From positions 804,902 through 868,901 of the forward strand of contig NZ_LMNI01000001.1 in the NCBI RefSeq assembly GCF_001422925.1: a stretch of 64,000 nucleotides of DNA. The letters are read 5' to 3'. Each line of letters opens with the position of its first letter. Within the stretch, counting starts at the first letter, position 1. The DNA is from Microbacterium sp. Leaf288 (GTDB lineage Bacteria; Actinomycetota; Actinomycetes; Actinomycetales; Microbacteriaceae). Made by a program: the position numbers and the translations under genes. The notes under the pieces were generated by a model. The model saw only the letters and a program-made list of their open reading frames with translations, had not been told where the DNA came from and did not search any database. Of the stretch, positions 34,141 through 44,965 are shown in pieces.

Positions 34141-34857
34141 ATGCCCGAGACCGCGACGCCGCCCGGCATCGACATCCGCTTCCTCGACACGGTCGAAGAG
34201 GTCCACCGCGCCTCCGAGGTGCTCGCCGAGGTGTGGGGCGGCGACCGGGGCGGCATGCCGCCGAACCTGCTGCGCGCCCTCGCCCACGCCGGCAACTACG
34301 CCGTCGGCCTGTACGACGAGGAGCGCCTGGTCGGGGCGTCCGTCGCGTTCTTCGCGGAGCCCGCCGCGCGCTCGATGCACAGCCACATCACCGGCGTGCT
34401 CCCCGACCACCAGTCGCAGGGGCTCGGCCGCGTGCTCAAGCGGCACCAGCAGGAGTGGGCGCTCGCCCGAGGCGTCGGCCACATCACGTGGACGTTCGAC
34501 CCGCTCGTCGCGCGCAACGCCCACTTCAACCTGCGCGTGCTCGGCACGCGGGTCACCGAATACCTCGTGAACCACTACGGCCCGATGGACGACGGCGTCA
34601 ACCGCGGCGACGAGACCGACCGCATCATGGTGTCGTGGGCGCTCGCCGCGCCGCCCGTGCCCACCCCCGAGGACGAGCGCGTGGTCGCCTCGGTCGAGAT
34701 CCCGCACGACATCGAGATCCTCCGCCGCGAGACGCCGGTGGATGCCGCGGTCTGGCGCGCACACGTGCGCGAGCAGCTCGTCGGGCACCTGGCCGAAGGC
34801 CTCGTCATCGGAGGCTTCGACGACGCGCGGGGGTACCTGCTCGTTCCCGGTCGTTGA
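34141..34857 (+). CDS. GNAT-fold acetyltransferase-like protein (COG3375 type)
   Basis: The 238-residue protein has a GNAT core with the acetyl-CoA loop HQSQGLGRVLK near residues 91-101, preceded by SHITGVLPDH. The C-terminal third lacks catalytic motifs I can name. Relatives are often encoded beside N-acylamino-acid racemase/MenC genes, and such a gene lies at 36337. A weak CAGACT -10 lies 6 nt before the ATG. The stop codon lies inside the repeat element at 34847-34892. Confidence 0.78.
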   Translation: MPETATPPGIDIRFLDTVEEVHRASEVLAEVWGGDRGGMPPNLLRALAHAGNYAVGLYDEERLVGASVAFFAEPAARSMHSHITGVLPDHQSQGLGRVLKRHQQEWALARGVGHITWTFDPLVARNAHFNLRVLGTRVTEYLVNHYGPMDDGVNRGDETDRIMVSWALAAPPVPTPEDERVVASVEIPHDIEILRRETPVDAAVWRAHVREQLVGHLAEGLVIGGFDDARGYLLVPGR

Positions 34858-34948
34858 GCGGAGGGCGCTCTGGCGCGCGAAGTCGAAACGCGATGCGTGT
34901 TCGAGAAGGCCCCACGCGTTTCGACTCTCACGCTCGCTCAACGACCGG
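34847..34948. repeat. Inverted pair of CCGGTCGTTGAGCG / AGTCGAAACGCG elements
   Basis: One element runs forward at 34847-34892 (CCGGTCGTTGAGCG ... AGTCGAAACGCG) and a second runs inverted at 34914-34948, so the whole can fold into a long hairpin. The spacer part GCGCTCTGGCGCGCGAAG is also present in the copy at 38532. These are dispersed palindromic elements, and the first supplies the stop codon of the GNAT gene. Confidence 0.7.
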
Positions 34949-34989
34949 AATTCGTCGATGAGTGGCAGTCCGCGCGGATGCTGCGCCCC

Positions 34990-34995
34990 TAGGCT
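34990..34995 (+). promoter_or_regulatory. Leaderless -10 of the cyclase gene at 35003
   Basis: TAGGCT is followed by 7 nt and the ATG, with no ribosome binding site. Confidence 0.5.
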
Positions 34996-35002
34996 GACCG
35001 GC

Positions 35003-35920
35003 ATGCCCGAGTACCGCGCCCACTTCGACTTCGACATCCGCTTCGCCAACGGCGGCGGCCTCGCCGGCACGGGGTTCCGGCTGGACCTCCCGAGCGCGGA
35101 TGCGACCGAGGACGAGATCGCCCGGCTGCTGATCGCCCACCTCGGGCTGGCACTCGTCGACGAGGTGGAGCTGCGGGGCCTGCGCATCCTCGAGGAGCCG
35201 CACCGCGGCAGCAGGGGAGTGGATGCCGCGTCCCCGGCCGCCGGCGAGACGCGGGTGGTCGATCTCAGCCACCCGATCCGCGCCGGGCTCGTCACCTACC
35301 CCGGCCTTCCCGCGCCCACGATCACGCCCCACCTCACGCGCGAGGATTCGCGCGCCCGCTACGCGCCGGGGACGGAGTTCGCGATGGACGTCATCCACAT
35401 GATCGGCAACACCGGCACCTACCTCGATTCGCCGTTCCACCGATACGCCGACGGCAGTGACCTGGCGGGTCTCGAGCTGTCGTCGCTCGTCGGCCTGCGC
35501 GCCGAGGTGTTCCACCTCGAGGACGCGTGGGAGGCCGCGCGCCGAGGCATCCGTTCCGCCACGCTCGCCGATCGTGACGTGCGCGGCGCCGCCGTGCTGC
35601 TGCACACCGGGTGGGACCGCTGGTTCGGGCAGCCGGAGTACGGAGCCGGGGCGCCGTTCCTCACGGGCGAGGCTGCGCAGTGGCTCATCGACGCCGGGGC
35701 GGTGCTCGTCGGCATCGACTCGGTGAACATCGACGACACCGAGTCGGGCGGCGAGCGGCCCGCGCACTCGCTGCTGCTCGGCGCCGGCGTGCACGTCGTC
35801 GAGCACCTGACGAACCTCGGCTCGGTGCCGCCGCGCGGCGCGCGGTTCACCGCGGCGCCGCCCGCGGTCGAGGGGTTCGGCACCTTCCCCGTGCGCGCCT
35901 TCGCCGAGCTCCCTGCCTGA
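35003..35920 (+). CDS. Cyclase-family hydrolase with an N-terminal extension
   Basis: The 305-residue protein has a roughly 70-residue N-terminal domain of unknown role, then a kynurenine-formamidase-like cyclase domain (VDLSHPIRAGLVTYPG from about residue 86). The family metal box HxGTHxDxPxH reads here HMIGNTGTYLDSPFH, with Tyr in place of one metal-binding His. Activity may therefore be altered. It stands alone and is transcribed from a leaderless promoter. It is only distantly like the cyclase at 2568. Confidence 0.8.
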   Translation: MPEYRAHFDFDIRFANGGGLAGTGFRLDLPSADATEDEIARLLIAHLGLALVDEVELRGLRILEEPHRGSRGVDAASPAAGETRVVDLSHPIRAGLVTYPGLPAPTITPHLTREDSRARYAPGTEFAMDVIHMIGNTGTYLDSPFHRYADGSDLAGLELSSLVGLRAEVFHLEDAWEAARRGIRSATLADRDVRGAAVLLHTGWDRWFGQPEYGAGAPFLTGEAAQWLIDAGAVLVGIDSVNIDDTESGGERPAHSLLLGAGVHVVEHLTNLGSVPPRGARFTAAPPAVEGFGTFPVRAFAELPA

Positions 35921-35985
35921 CCGCGGACTTTTCGCGGAGCCGCCGGCGCGCCCGGGAGATCATCACCGATGTCGGAACCCCCTCG

Positions 35986-35991
35986 TACCGT
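35986..35991 (+). promoter_or_regulatory. Leaderless -10 of the small ORF at 35998
   Basis: TACCGT is followed by 6 nt and the ATG, the same spacing as in the other leaderless genes, which supports the small gene being real. Confidence 0.4.
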
Positions 35992-35997
35992 GGGGTC

Positions 35998-36297
35998 ATG
36001 GACGGGTACGCAGGTGTACCGATCAGTTCGTTCGCCGATCAGTCGGCCCACGAAGAGCTGGCCCTCGCGACGCGGCGGGTGATGTATCAGCACCGTCCCG
36101 AGCATCTCCTCTTCTACGAACGAGGAGGAACCATGCGCGAGCACATCGAGACCCTGATCGTCGCTATGAGCGACGCGCTGCGGGGAACGGCGCACCACAC
36201 GGCGCCGGCAGAACCGCGTCGCCGGCGGCCGCGGGTCGCCCGGTCCACGTACGTCCCGGTCCTCCGGGACGCCGCGACTGCGCGCTTCGCGCACTGA
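35998..36297 (+). CDS. Small protein of unknown function
   Basis: A 99-residue frame with a leaderless-type promoter. The N-terminal half (SFADQSAHEELALATRRVM) is predicted helical and the C-terminal half is Arg/Pro-rich and basic. There is no membrane segment or known motif. It lies between the cyclase and menC-like genes, both of which have their own promoters. I do not recognise a family. Confidence 0.5.
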   Translation: MDGYAGVPISSFADQSAHEELALATRRVMYQHRPEHLLFYERGGTMREHIETLIVAMSDALRGTAHHTAPAEPRRRRPRVARSTYVPVLRDAATARFAH

Positions 36298-36324
36298 CCG
36301 CCTCGCTCCGTCGCCGGCCGGGCG

Positions 36325-36330
36325 TACGCT
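36325..36330 (+). promoter_or_regulatory. Leaderless -10 of the MenC-like gene
   Basis: TACGCT is followed by 6 nt and ATG 36337. Confidence 0.45.
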
Positions 36331-36336
36331 GAGCGC

Positions 36337-37470
36337 ATGCCCATCGCCCGGCCGGCGGCATCCGTCGCCCTCGAAGGATTCGAGCTGCGGGTGCTGCACC
36401 TGCCGCTCGTCGCCCCGTTCACCACGTCGTTCGGCACCGAGACGGTGCGTGAGGTCATCGTCGTGCGGGCGCTCACCACTGACGGCGACGGCTGGGGCGA
36501 GGTCGTCACGCAGGCCGATCCGCTGTACTCGAGCGAGTACACCCAGGGCGCGTGGGACGTCGCGCTGCGCTTCCTCGCGCCGGCGCTCCTCGACCGGGAG
36601 CGCCTTGCACCCGAGGAGGTCGCGAGCGTGCTCGAGCCTTTCAAGGGCCACCGCATGGCCAAGGCCGGACTCGAGCTCGCCGTGCTCGATGCGGCGCTGC
36701 GCGCCGAGGGACGCAGCTTCGCCGAGTACGCCGGGGCGGTGCGCGACCGTGTGCCGAGCGGGGTGTCGGTCGGCATCCAGCGCGATCCCGCGGCGCTCGT
36801 CGAGACCGTGCGCGGCTACCTCGACGAGGGCTACGTGCGCATCAAGATCAAGATCAAGCCCGGCCGCGACGTCGGCGACACGGCCGCCGTGCGCGATGCG
36901 TTCGGCGCGATCCCGCTGCAGGTCGACGCGAACTCCGCCTTCACGATGGCGGATGCCGACACCCTCGCCGAGCTCGACCGCTTCGACCTGCTCCTCATCG
37001 AGCAGCCGCTGCAGGAGGACGACCTCGTCGACCACGCGACGCTCGCTCGGCGCCTGCGCACCCCCGTATGCCTCGACGAGTCCATCGTGTCCGACAAGGC
37101 GGCCGCCGACGCGCTCGCGCTGGGCTCGGCATCCGTCATCAACATCAAGGCCGGCAGGGTCGGCGGCTACCTCGAAGCGGTCAAGATCCACGATCGCTGC
37201 CTCGCGGCCGGGGTGCCGGTGTGGTGCGGCGGCATGCTCGAGACCGGCATCGGCCGTGCCGCCAATGCGGCCCTCGCGGCGCTCCCGGGCTTCACGCTGC
37301 CAGGCGACGTCTCGGCCTCGAGCCGCTTCTACACGCGCGACATCGTCACCGAGCCCGCCGTGCTCGAAGACGGGCATGTGCGGGTGCCGATCGGCCACGG
37401 CCTCGGCGTCGACATCGACCCGGTGGCGCTCGAGGACTTCACCGTCGCCCGCGAGACGCTGACGCGGTGA
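36337..37470 (+). CDS. menC: o-Succinylbenzoate synthase / N-acylamino-acid racemase (enolase superfamily)
   Basis: The 377-residue protein has the muconate-lactonising-enzyme subgroup layout. The KxK catalytic lysine lies in IKIKIKPG near residue 170, the metal ligands are in QVDANSAF, LIEQPL and CLDES, and the second lysine is in INIKAGRVGG. Members act as o-succinylbenzoate synthase in menaquinone synthesis, as N-succinylamino-acid racemase, or both. Other men genes are not nearby, and a COG3375-type GNAT gene 1.5 kb upstream is the companion often seen with racemases. The choice between the two is open. Confidence 0.83.
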   Translation: MPIARPAASVALEGFELRVLHLPLVAPFTTSFGTETVREVIVVRALTTDGDGWGEVVTQADPLYSSEYTQGAWDVALRFLAPALLDRERLAPEEVASVLEPFKGHRMAKAGLELAVLDAALRAEGRSFAEYAGAVRDRVPSGVSVGIQRDPAALVETVRGYLDEGYVRIKIKIKPGRDVGDTAAVRDAFGAIPLQVDANSAFTMADADTLAELDRFDLLLIEQPLQEDDLVDHATLARRLRTPVCLDESIVSDKAAADALALGSASVINIKAGRVGGYLEAVKIHDRCLAAGVPVWCGGMLETGIGRAANAALAALPGFTLPGDVSASSRFYTRDIVTEPAVLEDGHVRVPIGHGLGVDIDPVALEDFTVARETLTR

Positions 37471-37578
37471 CCATCGCGGAGTATCGTGCAGCGGCCACGG
37501 AGTGCGGAACTCCTCAGAATCGGTGAGCGGATGCCGCGACACAGCGGAGACACCAGGAGATCGGGAGACCGCGGCAGG

Positions 37579-38463
37579 ATGCGTTCCCGGCATGATCGCG
37601 GGCGCGGAGCGCTCTCGCTGGCGGTCGCCGGAGTCCTGGCCTTCGGCGGCTGCGCGGCCACGCCAGGCACCGATCCCCTCGCACAGCCGACGGTTCCCGC
37701 CGGGGTGAGCGTCGAGCTCGCGCAGCTGCGCGCCGACGTCGCGCCGCGGCAGGCGCAGGTGCGGGTGGTGAACCGATCCGCCGAGCAGCTCGTGATCGGC
37801 GACGTGCGGGTGCAGGACGCTCGCTTCGACGGCCCGGCGACGAGGGTCGTGGCGGGGCGCACCAGCACGGTCCGCGCCGGCGGTGGAGTCGACATCCGCG
37901 TGCAGCTTCCGCCGGTCTCGTGCGGGGCGTCCGACGAGGGGCAGCCGGTCGTCGTGCTCGAGGTCATCGAGGAGTCGGGCACACACGAGATCGAAGCAGC
38001 CGCGACCGACCCGCTGGGATTCGTCGCCCCACTCCACGCCCGCGAGTGCCTGCGCGAGCGACTGGCGGATGCCGCGACCCTCGCCTTCACAGGGTTCCAG
38101 GCGTCCGCCCCCGGCGAGCCGGCCGCACTCGAGCTGACCGTCACCCCGGCCGGTGGCGCCGCCGCCACGATCGCGGGCGTGCAGGGCACGAACCTCCTCG
38201 ACTTCGGATCTGCCACCGTGGACGGGGCGTTCCCGCTCGACCTCGAGGTCGCCGAGGGTGAGGAGACGCCGATCGTCATCACGCTGCCGATCGTGCCGTT
38301 CCGCTGCGACCCGCACGCCGTGCAAGAGGACAAGCGCGGCACGATCTTCGACGTGCGCGTCGAGGTGGCGGGGGAGCCCGGCGAGATCGAGCTGTTCGTC
38401 GGCGATGAGCTGCGCGGCCGGATCCTGTCGTGGGTCGCGGCCTGGTGCGGATTCGGCGGCTGA
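37579..38463 (+). CDS. Putative lipoprotein of unknown function
   Basis: The 294-residue protein begins with a basic region, a hydrophobic stretch and a lipobox-like FGGC (near residue 21), followed by beta-rich sequence containing four further cysteines (near SCGASDEG, RECLRER, RCDPH and WCGFGG) that could form two disulfides on the cell surface. ATG 37579 with GGGAGACC upstream places the signal at the N-terminus. Upstream ATGs at 37486 and 37531 are possible but add an Arg-rich tail. No family is recognised. Confidence 0.68.
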   Translation: MRSRHDRGRGALSLAVAGVLAFGGCAATPGTDPLAQPTVPAGVSVELAQLRADVAPRQAQVRVVNRSAEQLVIGDVRVQDARFDGPATRVVAGRTSTVRAGGGVDIRVQLPPVSCGASDEGQPVVVLEVIEESGTHEIEAAATDPLGFVAPLHARECLRERLADAATLAFTGFQASAPGEPAALELTVTPAGGAAATIAGVQGTNLLDFGSATVDGAFPLDLEVAEGEETPIVITLPIVPFRCDPHAVQEDKRGTIFDVRVEVAGEPGEIELFVGDELRGRILSWVAAWCGFGG

Positions 38464-38488
38464 GCTCAGAGTCGTCGCCGCGTTCGGG

Positions 38489-38578
38489 GCGTTTCGACTC
38501 GCAAGCTCGCTCAACGACCGGAACCTGAGTATCGGTCGTTGAGCGAAGCGCGCTCTGGCGCGCGAAGTCGAATCGCCC
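38489..38578. repeat. Second inverted pair of the CCGGTCGTTGAGCG elements
   Basis: An inverted element (38489-38521) is followed by a forward element (38532-38578), the opposite arrangement to 34847-34948. Shared blocks are CGGTCGTTGAGCG, GCGCTCTGGCGCGCGAAGTC and the terminal GTCGAA. It lies between convergent genes and may also terminate transcription. Confidence 0.7.
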
Positions 38579-38644
38579 GGGGCCCGGCGCAGACACGAAG
38601 CGGCCGGCCGCCCGAAGACGACCGGCCGCAACGCCTGAGTCGGG

Positions 38645-41600
38645 CTACCTCACCGTGACCGTGATCGCCTGGGAGCTGGTGGCTCCGGCGGCGTTCGCGA
38701 ACTCGGCGACGTAGGTGTACGTGCCGGGCGCGCGTCCCGCGACGGCGGTCTTCGCCTGCTGCGCGTTCGGGGAGGCGGCGGTGAGCGACTGCTCGTCGAT
38801 CACCACACCGTTCTCGAACAGGCGGTAGGCGGTGCCGTTGGTGCCCCACCACAGATTGGCGGTGACGGTGTAGTTGCCGTCCTTGTCCCAGTTGTCGTGG
38901 GAGAGGACGGGCGCGGCGGGCGCGGCGTCCTTCACCTTCACCGTGACCGAGGTGGTCGAGGTGGTGCCCTTCGCGTTGATGAGCTCGCCGGTGTACACGT
39001 AGGTGCCGTTGGGCTTGCCCGACACGTCGACGGTCGACAGCTGCGCCTTCGGCGAGTTCGCGTCGAGCAGCTTCGTCGAGATGAGGGTGCCGTTCTCGTA
39101 CAGCTTGTACACCGCGCCGTTGACCCCCGACCAGAGGTTCATCGACACCGTGAACGTGCCGTCGTGCAGCCCGTCCTCCCAGCCGGAGTTCGTCGACAGC
39201 ACACCGCGACCGGGCTTGGCGGCGGCGCCTTCGTCGTCGAACACCAGCAGCTGCACCGACGCGGCGGTGACGAGGCCGTCGTGGTTGACCGCGTTCACCG
39301 TCAAGGTGTGCGGGCCGACGAGGTCCGTCAGCGCGATGACCTGACCCGGCGCGACCGGCGCGCCGTCGAACGCGATGTCGAGGTTTCGCACGCCCGACTC
39401 GGGGTCGTCCGCGCTCACCCCCACCGTGAACGTCGCCGTGCTCGGCAGCAGCGTGCCGTCCGCGGGCAGCCCCGACAGCACCGGTGCGGTGGTGTCCGTC
39501 GCTCCCGAAGGGTCACCGGTGACCGCGATGCGCGGTGCCGGCGGGGTGGTCATCCCGTCGCCCAGGAAGAACGACGTCTGCGGCGGCTGGTTGTAGCCGG
39601 TGTTCTGCCACGCGACCGACAGGCGGTAGACCGGGTCGTGCATCAGCGTGCGGATGCGCAGGTCGGTCTCGTCGGTGGTCGAGTAGATCCGCAGCTCGCT
39701 CGAGTCCGCCGAGCGCCACGCGATCTCCTCCCGCCAGTCGCCGAACAGGTCGGCCTGCAGGTTGGGCGTGCCCTTCGTCGAGTTGTTCGAGCGGGCGCCG
39801 TCGGCCTTCACGATCACGTCGGCGGACTCGGTCTCCCAGTTCCACTTGGCGATCGTCGGCACGCCCTGCGACGTGGTCGCATTCCAGTCGTGGTCGACGA
39901 TCTCGCGGAGCGGGTCGCCGTCGAACCAGGCGAGGAAGTTCGCCGCGGGGATCTTCTCGGCGATGAGCTCGCCCGTGGACGACTTCAGCTGCCCGACGGG
40001 CGAGTTCCACGCGGCGTCGCCGCCGATGGCCCAGCCCTCGGCCCCTTCGTAACGGGGATCGATGTCGCCGGATGCCGCGCGGCCGGTGTCCTTCACCGCG
40101 GGGATCGACCACAGCACCTCGCCCGTGCGGGCGTCGCGCATGGTCGCGCCGAGGTTGCCCGAGTTGCCCATGTCCTCGTGGGCCGCGAAGACCTCGAGGC
40201 CCGGGTTCGAGGGGACGAGATCCGACACGTGGATCGCGTCGCCGTGGCCGAGTCCGGTCGAGTAGAGGAGCTGCCCGTCGTCGTCGACAGTGGCCGAGCC
40301 GTAGACGATCTCGTCCTTGGCGTCGCCGTCCACGTCGGCCACCGACAGGTTGTGGTTGCCCATCCCGTAGAAGCCCTCGTTGCCGTCTTCGTTCGAGTCG
40401 AGCACCCACCGCTCGGTGAGCTGCGAGCCGTCGAAGTCGTACGCCGCCATCACCGCGCGGGTGTAGTACCCGCGGCTGAAGACCGCGCTCGGGTGCTCGC
40501 CGTCGAGGTAGGCCGTCGCCGCGAGGAACCGGTCCACCCGGTTGCCGTAGGCGTCGCCCCAGGCTCCGACGTCGCCGCGGGCGGGCACGTAGTCCACCGT
40601 GTCGATCGCGGCTCCGGTCAGGCCGTCGAACACCGTGAGGTACTCGGGGCCTGTGAGCACGTAGCCCGAGCTGTTGCGGTAGTCGGCGCTGGCGTTGCCG
40701 ATCGGCTGGCCGATGCCGTCGATCGTGCCGTCGCCGGTCTTCATCATGACCTCGGCACGTCCGTCGCCGTCGTAGTCGTACACCTGGAACTGCGTGTAGT
40801 GCGCGCCGGCCCGGATGTTCACGCCCAGGTCGATGCGCCACAGCCGCGTGCCGTCGAGCCGGTAGGCGTCGAGGTACACGTTGCCGGTGTACCCGGCCTG
40901 CGAGTTGTCCTTCGCGTTGGACGGGTCCCACTTCACCAGCAGCTCGTACTGGCCGTCGCCGTCCACGTCGCCCACGCTCGTGTCGTTCGCGGAGTACGTG
41001 TACGGCTGGCCGTCCTTGCTGTAGGCGTCGGCCGGCTTGTCGAGCGGGACCGACCGGTACGCGCCGGCCTGCACCCCGAACGGGTCCGTCTCGGTCGTCT
41101 CGACGCCGTCCAGCACCTTGGTGATGAAGTAGACGGATGCTGCGGCCCCGGCCTCGTCGAGATAGTTCGTCGAGTCCGTGATCGGCGCCGAAGTGACCCG
41201 CTTCCCGTCACGGTAGACGTGGAAGGCCACGCTGTCGGGATCGGTGCCGAGCATGCGCCACGACACCAGGTTCCCGGCATCCGTCTTCACCGCCGCCGGA
41301 GCGCGGTCGAGGTACTCTGCCTGCCGCTGCAGCACCGTCACCGCCTCGGTGCCGAGCTGCGCCGACGCGGCGCCGGCGCCGCCCGCGTTCACCGCGACCA
41401 CCGTGTAGAAGTACGGGATCGTGGTGAGCACGTCGGTGTCGGTGTAGCGGCTCGCGTCGGCCACGCCGATCAGCTCGCCGCGCTCGCCCTCGACCTCGGA
41501 GCGGAACACCAGGTAGTACAGCGCGCCCAGCGGCTGTGCCCAGGAGAACTCCACCGCTCGCTTGTCGATGCTCTCGACGGAGAGCCCCGACGGGGCCGCG

Positions 41601-44600
41601 GGCGGTGTCACGTCGGCGTCGACGAACGAGACCTCGGCCGTGGCCGACGGCACCGACTCGAGCTGCGTCTGGTCGACCGCGGTCACGTGGTACGCGTAGT
41701 CGAGCCCGACGCGAGCCGTCGTGTCGACGAACTCGGGCTCGCTCACCGCCGCGACGAGCACGGCCTTGGCGTCGAACGGCGACTGCCGGTAGACGTTCCA
41801 CGTGAGGCCCGGCTCGGCGTCCCACGCCAGCGAGACGCTGGGCGCTGCCGGGTCGGCGTTCACGTCGGTCACCTCGAGGCCGGTGGGTCCGAGCAGGATC
41901 GGCGTGATCTCCAGGCCGTTGAGGCGCGTGCCCGCCGCGGCGCCGTACGCCTCGACGTTGAGCTGCCCGTCGGTGACGAGGTACGGTCCGCGCAGAGTCG
42001 AGTTGACGCTGCCGGTGCCGGCGTTGCCGGTGCCCGCCTCCTTGCCTTCGATGCGGAAGCTCGTGCGCGTCGACCCGATCCAGTCGCCCGAGTAGGTCTT
42101 CACCGAGTACGTGCCGTTCGGGACGTCCAGGGCGAAGGTCGAGCTGTCGCCCGGGAGCACGAAGTCGCGCACCAGGTCGTTCGAGCCGGTCGCGGCGCCG
42201 CGGTCACGGCCGGCGTTCGCGGCCAGGGTGTTGAGGAAGCCGTACCCGCGCTCGGCCGTGTAGGCCGTGTTCGGGTTCACTTCGGTGTAGCCCGCCATCA
42301 GGGGGTTGCCCGCCAGCTGGAAGTCGTACTTGTACACCGCCTGCTTCGTGGTGAAGGTCACGGCGGCGCTCGGCGCGGACTCTCCGCGGCCGTTCACCGC
42401 GACGACGCGGTACCGGTAGCCGGTGCCCTCGGCGAGACCCTGCACGATCGAGCTCGTCTGCGTCACCATGCCCACGAGCGTCCACTCGGGCGCCGTGTCG
42501 GCCACCGCCTGACGGTAGATCTTGTAGATGTCGGCAGTCGGCGAGGCATCCCACTGGAGCGTCGCGCCGCCGTTGCTGATCGCGCCGGCCACGACGTTCT
42601 GCGGAGCCGCGGGAACGTCGGCGGGCGGTGCGATGTCGGAGACCTTCGCCGCGAGCGGCGAGTCCAGTCCCGCGACATCCTGCGCGATGAGCCGGGCCAT
42701 CTGGATCGCGCCGTACTCCTGGAAGTGGGTGTCGTCGACGATGCCGGCGGGCCGGTTCGCGAAGATGCCCGGATCGACGTGCAGGAACACGGCCTTCGCC
42801 GCCTCCGGCCCGATCTCGTTCAGGTACGCGCGGCTGGATGCCGACAGGTCGACGAGCAGCACGTCCTCCTCGGCGGCGAGCTCCTTCATCTTGTCGACGT
42901 ACTCGGGGAAGCTCACGTTGAAGATGCCGGTGGCCGCGTCGAAGCTCCGCCGCGAGACCGGCGTGACGAGGATCGGCGTCGCGCCGCGCTGACGCGCGCC
43001 GTCGACGTAGACCCGCAGGTACTCCTTGTAGTCCGCGGGGCTCGCGTAGCGGTCGTCGACGCCCTGGGTCGCGTCGTTGTGCCCGAACTGCACGAACAGA
43101 TAGTCGCCGGGACGGATGCTGCGCAGCACCTCGTCGAGACGACCCTGGGTGATGAAGTTCTTCGACGAGCGGCCGCCGATCGCGTGGTTGGCGAAGGCGA
43201 CGTCGTCGGCGAAGAACCGGTCGATCATCTGGCCCCAGCCGGCCTGCGGCGCGTAGGCGATCGGGTCGTAGGTCTGCACGGTCGAGTCGCCGGTGATGAA
43301 GGCCGTCGAGAGGGCCCCGGCGACACGTGCCGGGAGGCGCGTGATCGTCAGCGCGTTGACGGCGGGGGCGTCGCCCGCGAACTGCAGCGTCAGCGTGCCG
43401 TCGACGAGCGCGATCGTGAACGACATGTCGAGGAACGCGCCCGCGGCCTGCGGGTTCGCCAGCACCTTGGCGATGCTCTCGGCCATCACGGTGGTCGTGG
43501 TCGCCGCCTGGGCGTCGCCCGAGACCAGGCGCACGGAGTAGTCGCCGGCGCCGAGGTCGACCTCGAAGGTCGAACCGGCCGCGGCGACGAAGTCGCCCCG
43601 CAGCGCGTCGGAGCCGCCGCGGTCGACGTCGGGCGTCGCCGAGGTGGGCGCGGTCGAGAAGCCGTAGCCCCACTCCGGGTTGTACGCCGTCGCCGACGTC
43701 ACCGGCAGTGCACCGTCGGCCACCTGACCCGGGCCGAAGTCGAACGTAACGACGTCACCGGCCGGAAGCGGCGCCGGCGCGGTGTAGACGTTCGAGGTGA
43801 CGGGTGCCGAGGCCGGCGACGAGCCCGCCTGGTTGCGGGCGGTGACGCGGTAGGTCCACTGCTGCGCCGTGTCGGCAGCATCCGTGTATCCGGGCGTCGT
43901 GACCGTCGTCAGCACGGAGAAGACGCCATCGGCGCCGGCGCGCTCGACGACGTACTCGTCGCCGTTCGCGACGGCCGACCACGACAGCGCGACCGCGTCG
44001 CGGGTGACCTGCGCCACGGCGAGGTCGGCCGGCGCCACCGGCGCGACGAGCTCGGGGACGATGCCCGAGCGCACCTCGGCCGACAGGGCGGAGGCCACGC
44101 CGTCGTCGTCCACGGCGACGACCGCGTAGGCGTACGAAGCGCCCTCGGCGACCGAGGCGTCGCTGTAGGAGGGGGCGGTGGTCTCGGCGATCTGCGCGAA
44201 TTCGCCCGTGGTGTCGTTCACGACGTCGGCGCGGAGCACCTGGTACTTCGTCGCGCCGTCGACGGCGGTCCACGCGAGGTCGACGCCGTTCCAGGCGACA
44301 CGGGTCGTGGCGAGGCCGGTCGGGGCGTCGGGAACGATCGGCGCGACGACGAGACCGTTGACGAAGGCACCGAGACCCGACCCGGTGAAGCCCACCGTGA
44401 GCTGGCCGTCGGTGACGGCGGTGGTGAACGTCGCGGTCGTGTTGAGCCCGCGCGCCGAGGTCAGGCGGGTCTGGGCCACGCCCTCGAGCGTCACGGTGGC
44501 GTTGGTTCCGGATGCCGAGCTCAACCCGTCGCCGATGGTCACGGTGACCTCGTAATCGCCCTCGGGCAGGCCGTCGAGCTGGAAGCCCCAGTTCGTGCCG

Positions 44601-44965
44601 GCGACGAAGTCGTCCTCCATCGGGCCCGCGGGGGAGCCGTCGGTGCTGCGGTCGCGGTCGAACAGCGTGACGCCGTCGGGCACGGTGATGCCCCAGCCCG
44701 CCTCAGCGGTGTACAGCGATGTCGTGCGCACCTGCTGCCAGCCTTCGGCGACCGCGCTCGTCGCGGTTCCGAAGTCGAAGCGCCATGCTCCGTCGTCGGC
44801 CGGGGGGAGCAGGGCCGCGGCGGGGGTCGCGGTGATGAGGGCTGCGACCACGGCGGTGGCGCCGGCGATCGCGGTGAGTCGAAGCCCGCGGCGAGGTGCG
44901 CGGGCCGCGGGGGCGTGTTCTGCGGGTCGCGTCGCGCCGTCGGCGCGTGCGGACACGTGGGGCAC
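38645..44965 (-). CDS. Multidomain secreted rhamnogalacturonan acetylesterase (CE12) - lyase (PL11)
   Basis: The 2106-residue exported protein starts at a GTG preceded by a perfect AGGAGG. After a signal peptide (about 1-55) come a malectin-like domain (60-205), fibronectin-III modules, a second malectin-like domain (405-545), then a CE12 esterase (about 550-765) with [17 protein letters not shown] and the DxxH motif DDTH. A third malectin-like domain and more fibronectin-III modules lead to a PL11 rhamnogalacturonan lyase (about 1205-1805), with Ca-type DVDGDG and DYDGDG loops. An Ig-like segment and two tandem C-terminal repeats (about 1925-2106) follow. It should deacetylate and cleave the rhamnogalacturonan-I backbone of pectin outside the cell. 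No sortase anchor is seen. Confidence 0.92.
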   Translation of the reverse strand: MPHVSARADGATRPAEHAPAARAPRRGLRLTAIAGATAVVAALITATPAAALLPPADDGAWRFDFGTATSAVAEGWQQVRTTSLYTAEAGWGITVPDGVTLFDRDRSTDGSPAGPMEDDFVAGTNWGFQLDGLPEGDYEVTVTIGDGLSSASGTNATVTLEGVAQTRLTSARGLNTTATFTTAVTDGQLTVGFTGSGLGAFVNGLVVAPIVPDAPTGLATTRVAWNGVDLAWTAVDGATKYQVLRADVVNDTTGEFAQIAETTAPSYSDASVAEGASYAYAVVAVDDDGVASALSAEVRSGIVPELVAPVAPADLAVAQVTRDAVALSWSAVANGDEYVVERAGADGVFSVLTTVTTPGYTDAADTAQQWTYRVTARNQAGSSPASAPVTSNVYTAPAPLPAGDVVTFDFGPGQVADGALPVTSATAYNPEWGYGFSTAPTSATPDVDRGGSDALRGDFVAAAGSTFEVDLGAGDYSVRLVSGDAQAATTTTVMAESIAKVLANPQAAGAFLDMSFTIALVDGTLTLQFAGDAPAVNALTITRLPARVAGALSTAFITGDSTVQTYDPIAYAPQAGWGQMIDRFFADDVAFANHAIGGRSSKNFITQGRLDEVLRSIRPGDYLFVQFGHNDATQGVDDRYASPADYKEYLRVYVDGARQRGATPILVTPVSRRSFDAATGIFNVSFPEYVDKMKELAAEEDVLLVDLSASSRAYLNEIGPEAAKAVFLHVDPGIFANRPAGIVDDTHFQEYGAIQMARLIAQDVAGLDSPLAAKVSDIAPPADVPAAPQNVVAGAISNGGATLQWDASPTADIYKIYRQAVADTAPEWTLVGMVTQTSSIVQGLAEGTGYRYRVVAVNGRGESAPSAAVTFTTKQAVYKYDFQLAGNPLMAGYTEVNPNTAYTAERGYGFLNTLAANAGRDRGAATGSNDLVRDFVLPGDSSTFALDVPNGTYSVKTYSGDWIGSTRTSFRIEGKEAGTGNAGTGSVNSTLRGPYLVTDGQLNVEAYGAAAGTRLNGLEITPILLGPTGLEVTDVNADPAAPSVSLAWDAEPGLTWNVYRQSPFDAKAVLVAAVSEPEFVDTTARVGLDYAYHVTAVDQTQLESVPSATAEVSFVDADVTPPAAPSGLSVESIDKRAVEFSWAQPLGALYYLVFRSEVEGERGELIGVADASRYTDTDVLTTIPYFYTVVAVNAGGAGAASAQLGTEAVTVLQRQAEYLDRAPAAVKTDAGNLVSWRMLGTDPDSVAFHVYRDGKRVTSAPITDSTNYLDEAGAAASVYFITKVLDGVETTETDPFGVQAGAYRSVPLDKPADAYSKDGQPYTYSANDTSVGDVDGDGQYELLVKWDPSNAKDNSQAGYTGNVYLDAYRLDGTRLWRIDLGVNIRAGAHYTQFQVYDYDGDGRAEVMMKTGDGTIDGIGQPIGNASADYRNSSGYVLTGPEYLTVFDGLTGAAIDTVDYVPARGDVGAWGDAYGNRVDRFLAATAYLDGEHPSAVFSRGYYTRAVMAAYDFDGSQLTERWVLDSNEDGNEGFYGMGNHNLSVADVDGDAKDEIVYGSATVDDDGQLLYSTGLGHGDAIHVSDLVPSNPGLEVFAAHEDMGNSGNLGATMRDARTGEVLWSIPAVKDTGRAASGDIDPRYEGAEGWAIGGDAAWNSPVGQLKSSTGELIAEKIPAANFLAWFDGDPLREIVDHDWNATTSQGVPTIAKWNWETESADVIVKADGARSNNSTKGTPNLQADLFGDWREEIAWRSADSSELRIYSTTDETDLRIRTLMHDPVYRLSVAWQNTGYNQPPQTSFFLGDGMTTPPAPRIAVTGDPSGATDTTAPVLSGLPADGTLLPSTATFTVGVSADDPESGVRNLDIAFDGAPVAPGQVIALTDLVGPHTLTVNAVNHDGLVTAASVQLLVFDDEGAAAKPGRGVLSTNSGWEDGLHDGTFTVSMNLWSGVNGAVYKLYENGTLISTKLLDANSPKAQLSTVDVSGKPNGTYVYTGELINAKGTTSTTSVTVKVKDAAPAAPVLSHDNWDKDGNYTVTANLWWGTNGTAYRLFENGVVIDEQSLTAASPNAQQAKTAVAGRAPGTYTYVAEFANAAGATSSQAITVTVR

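Noticed and set aside
36337-37470. Muconate cycloisomerase of the aromatic pathway
   Set aside because: Length and surroundings favour MenC/N-acylamino-acid racemase, and it lies 7 kb outside the catabolic island with its own leaderless promoter.
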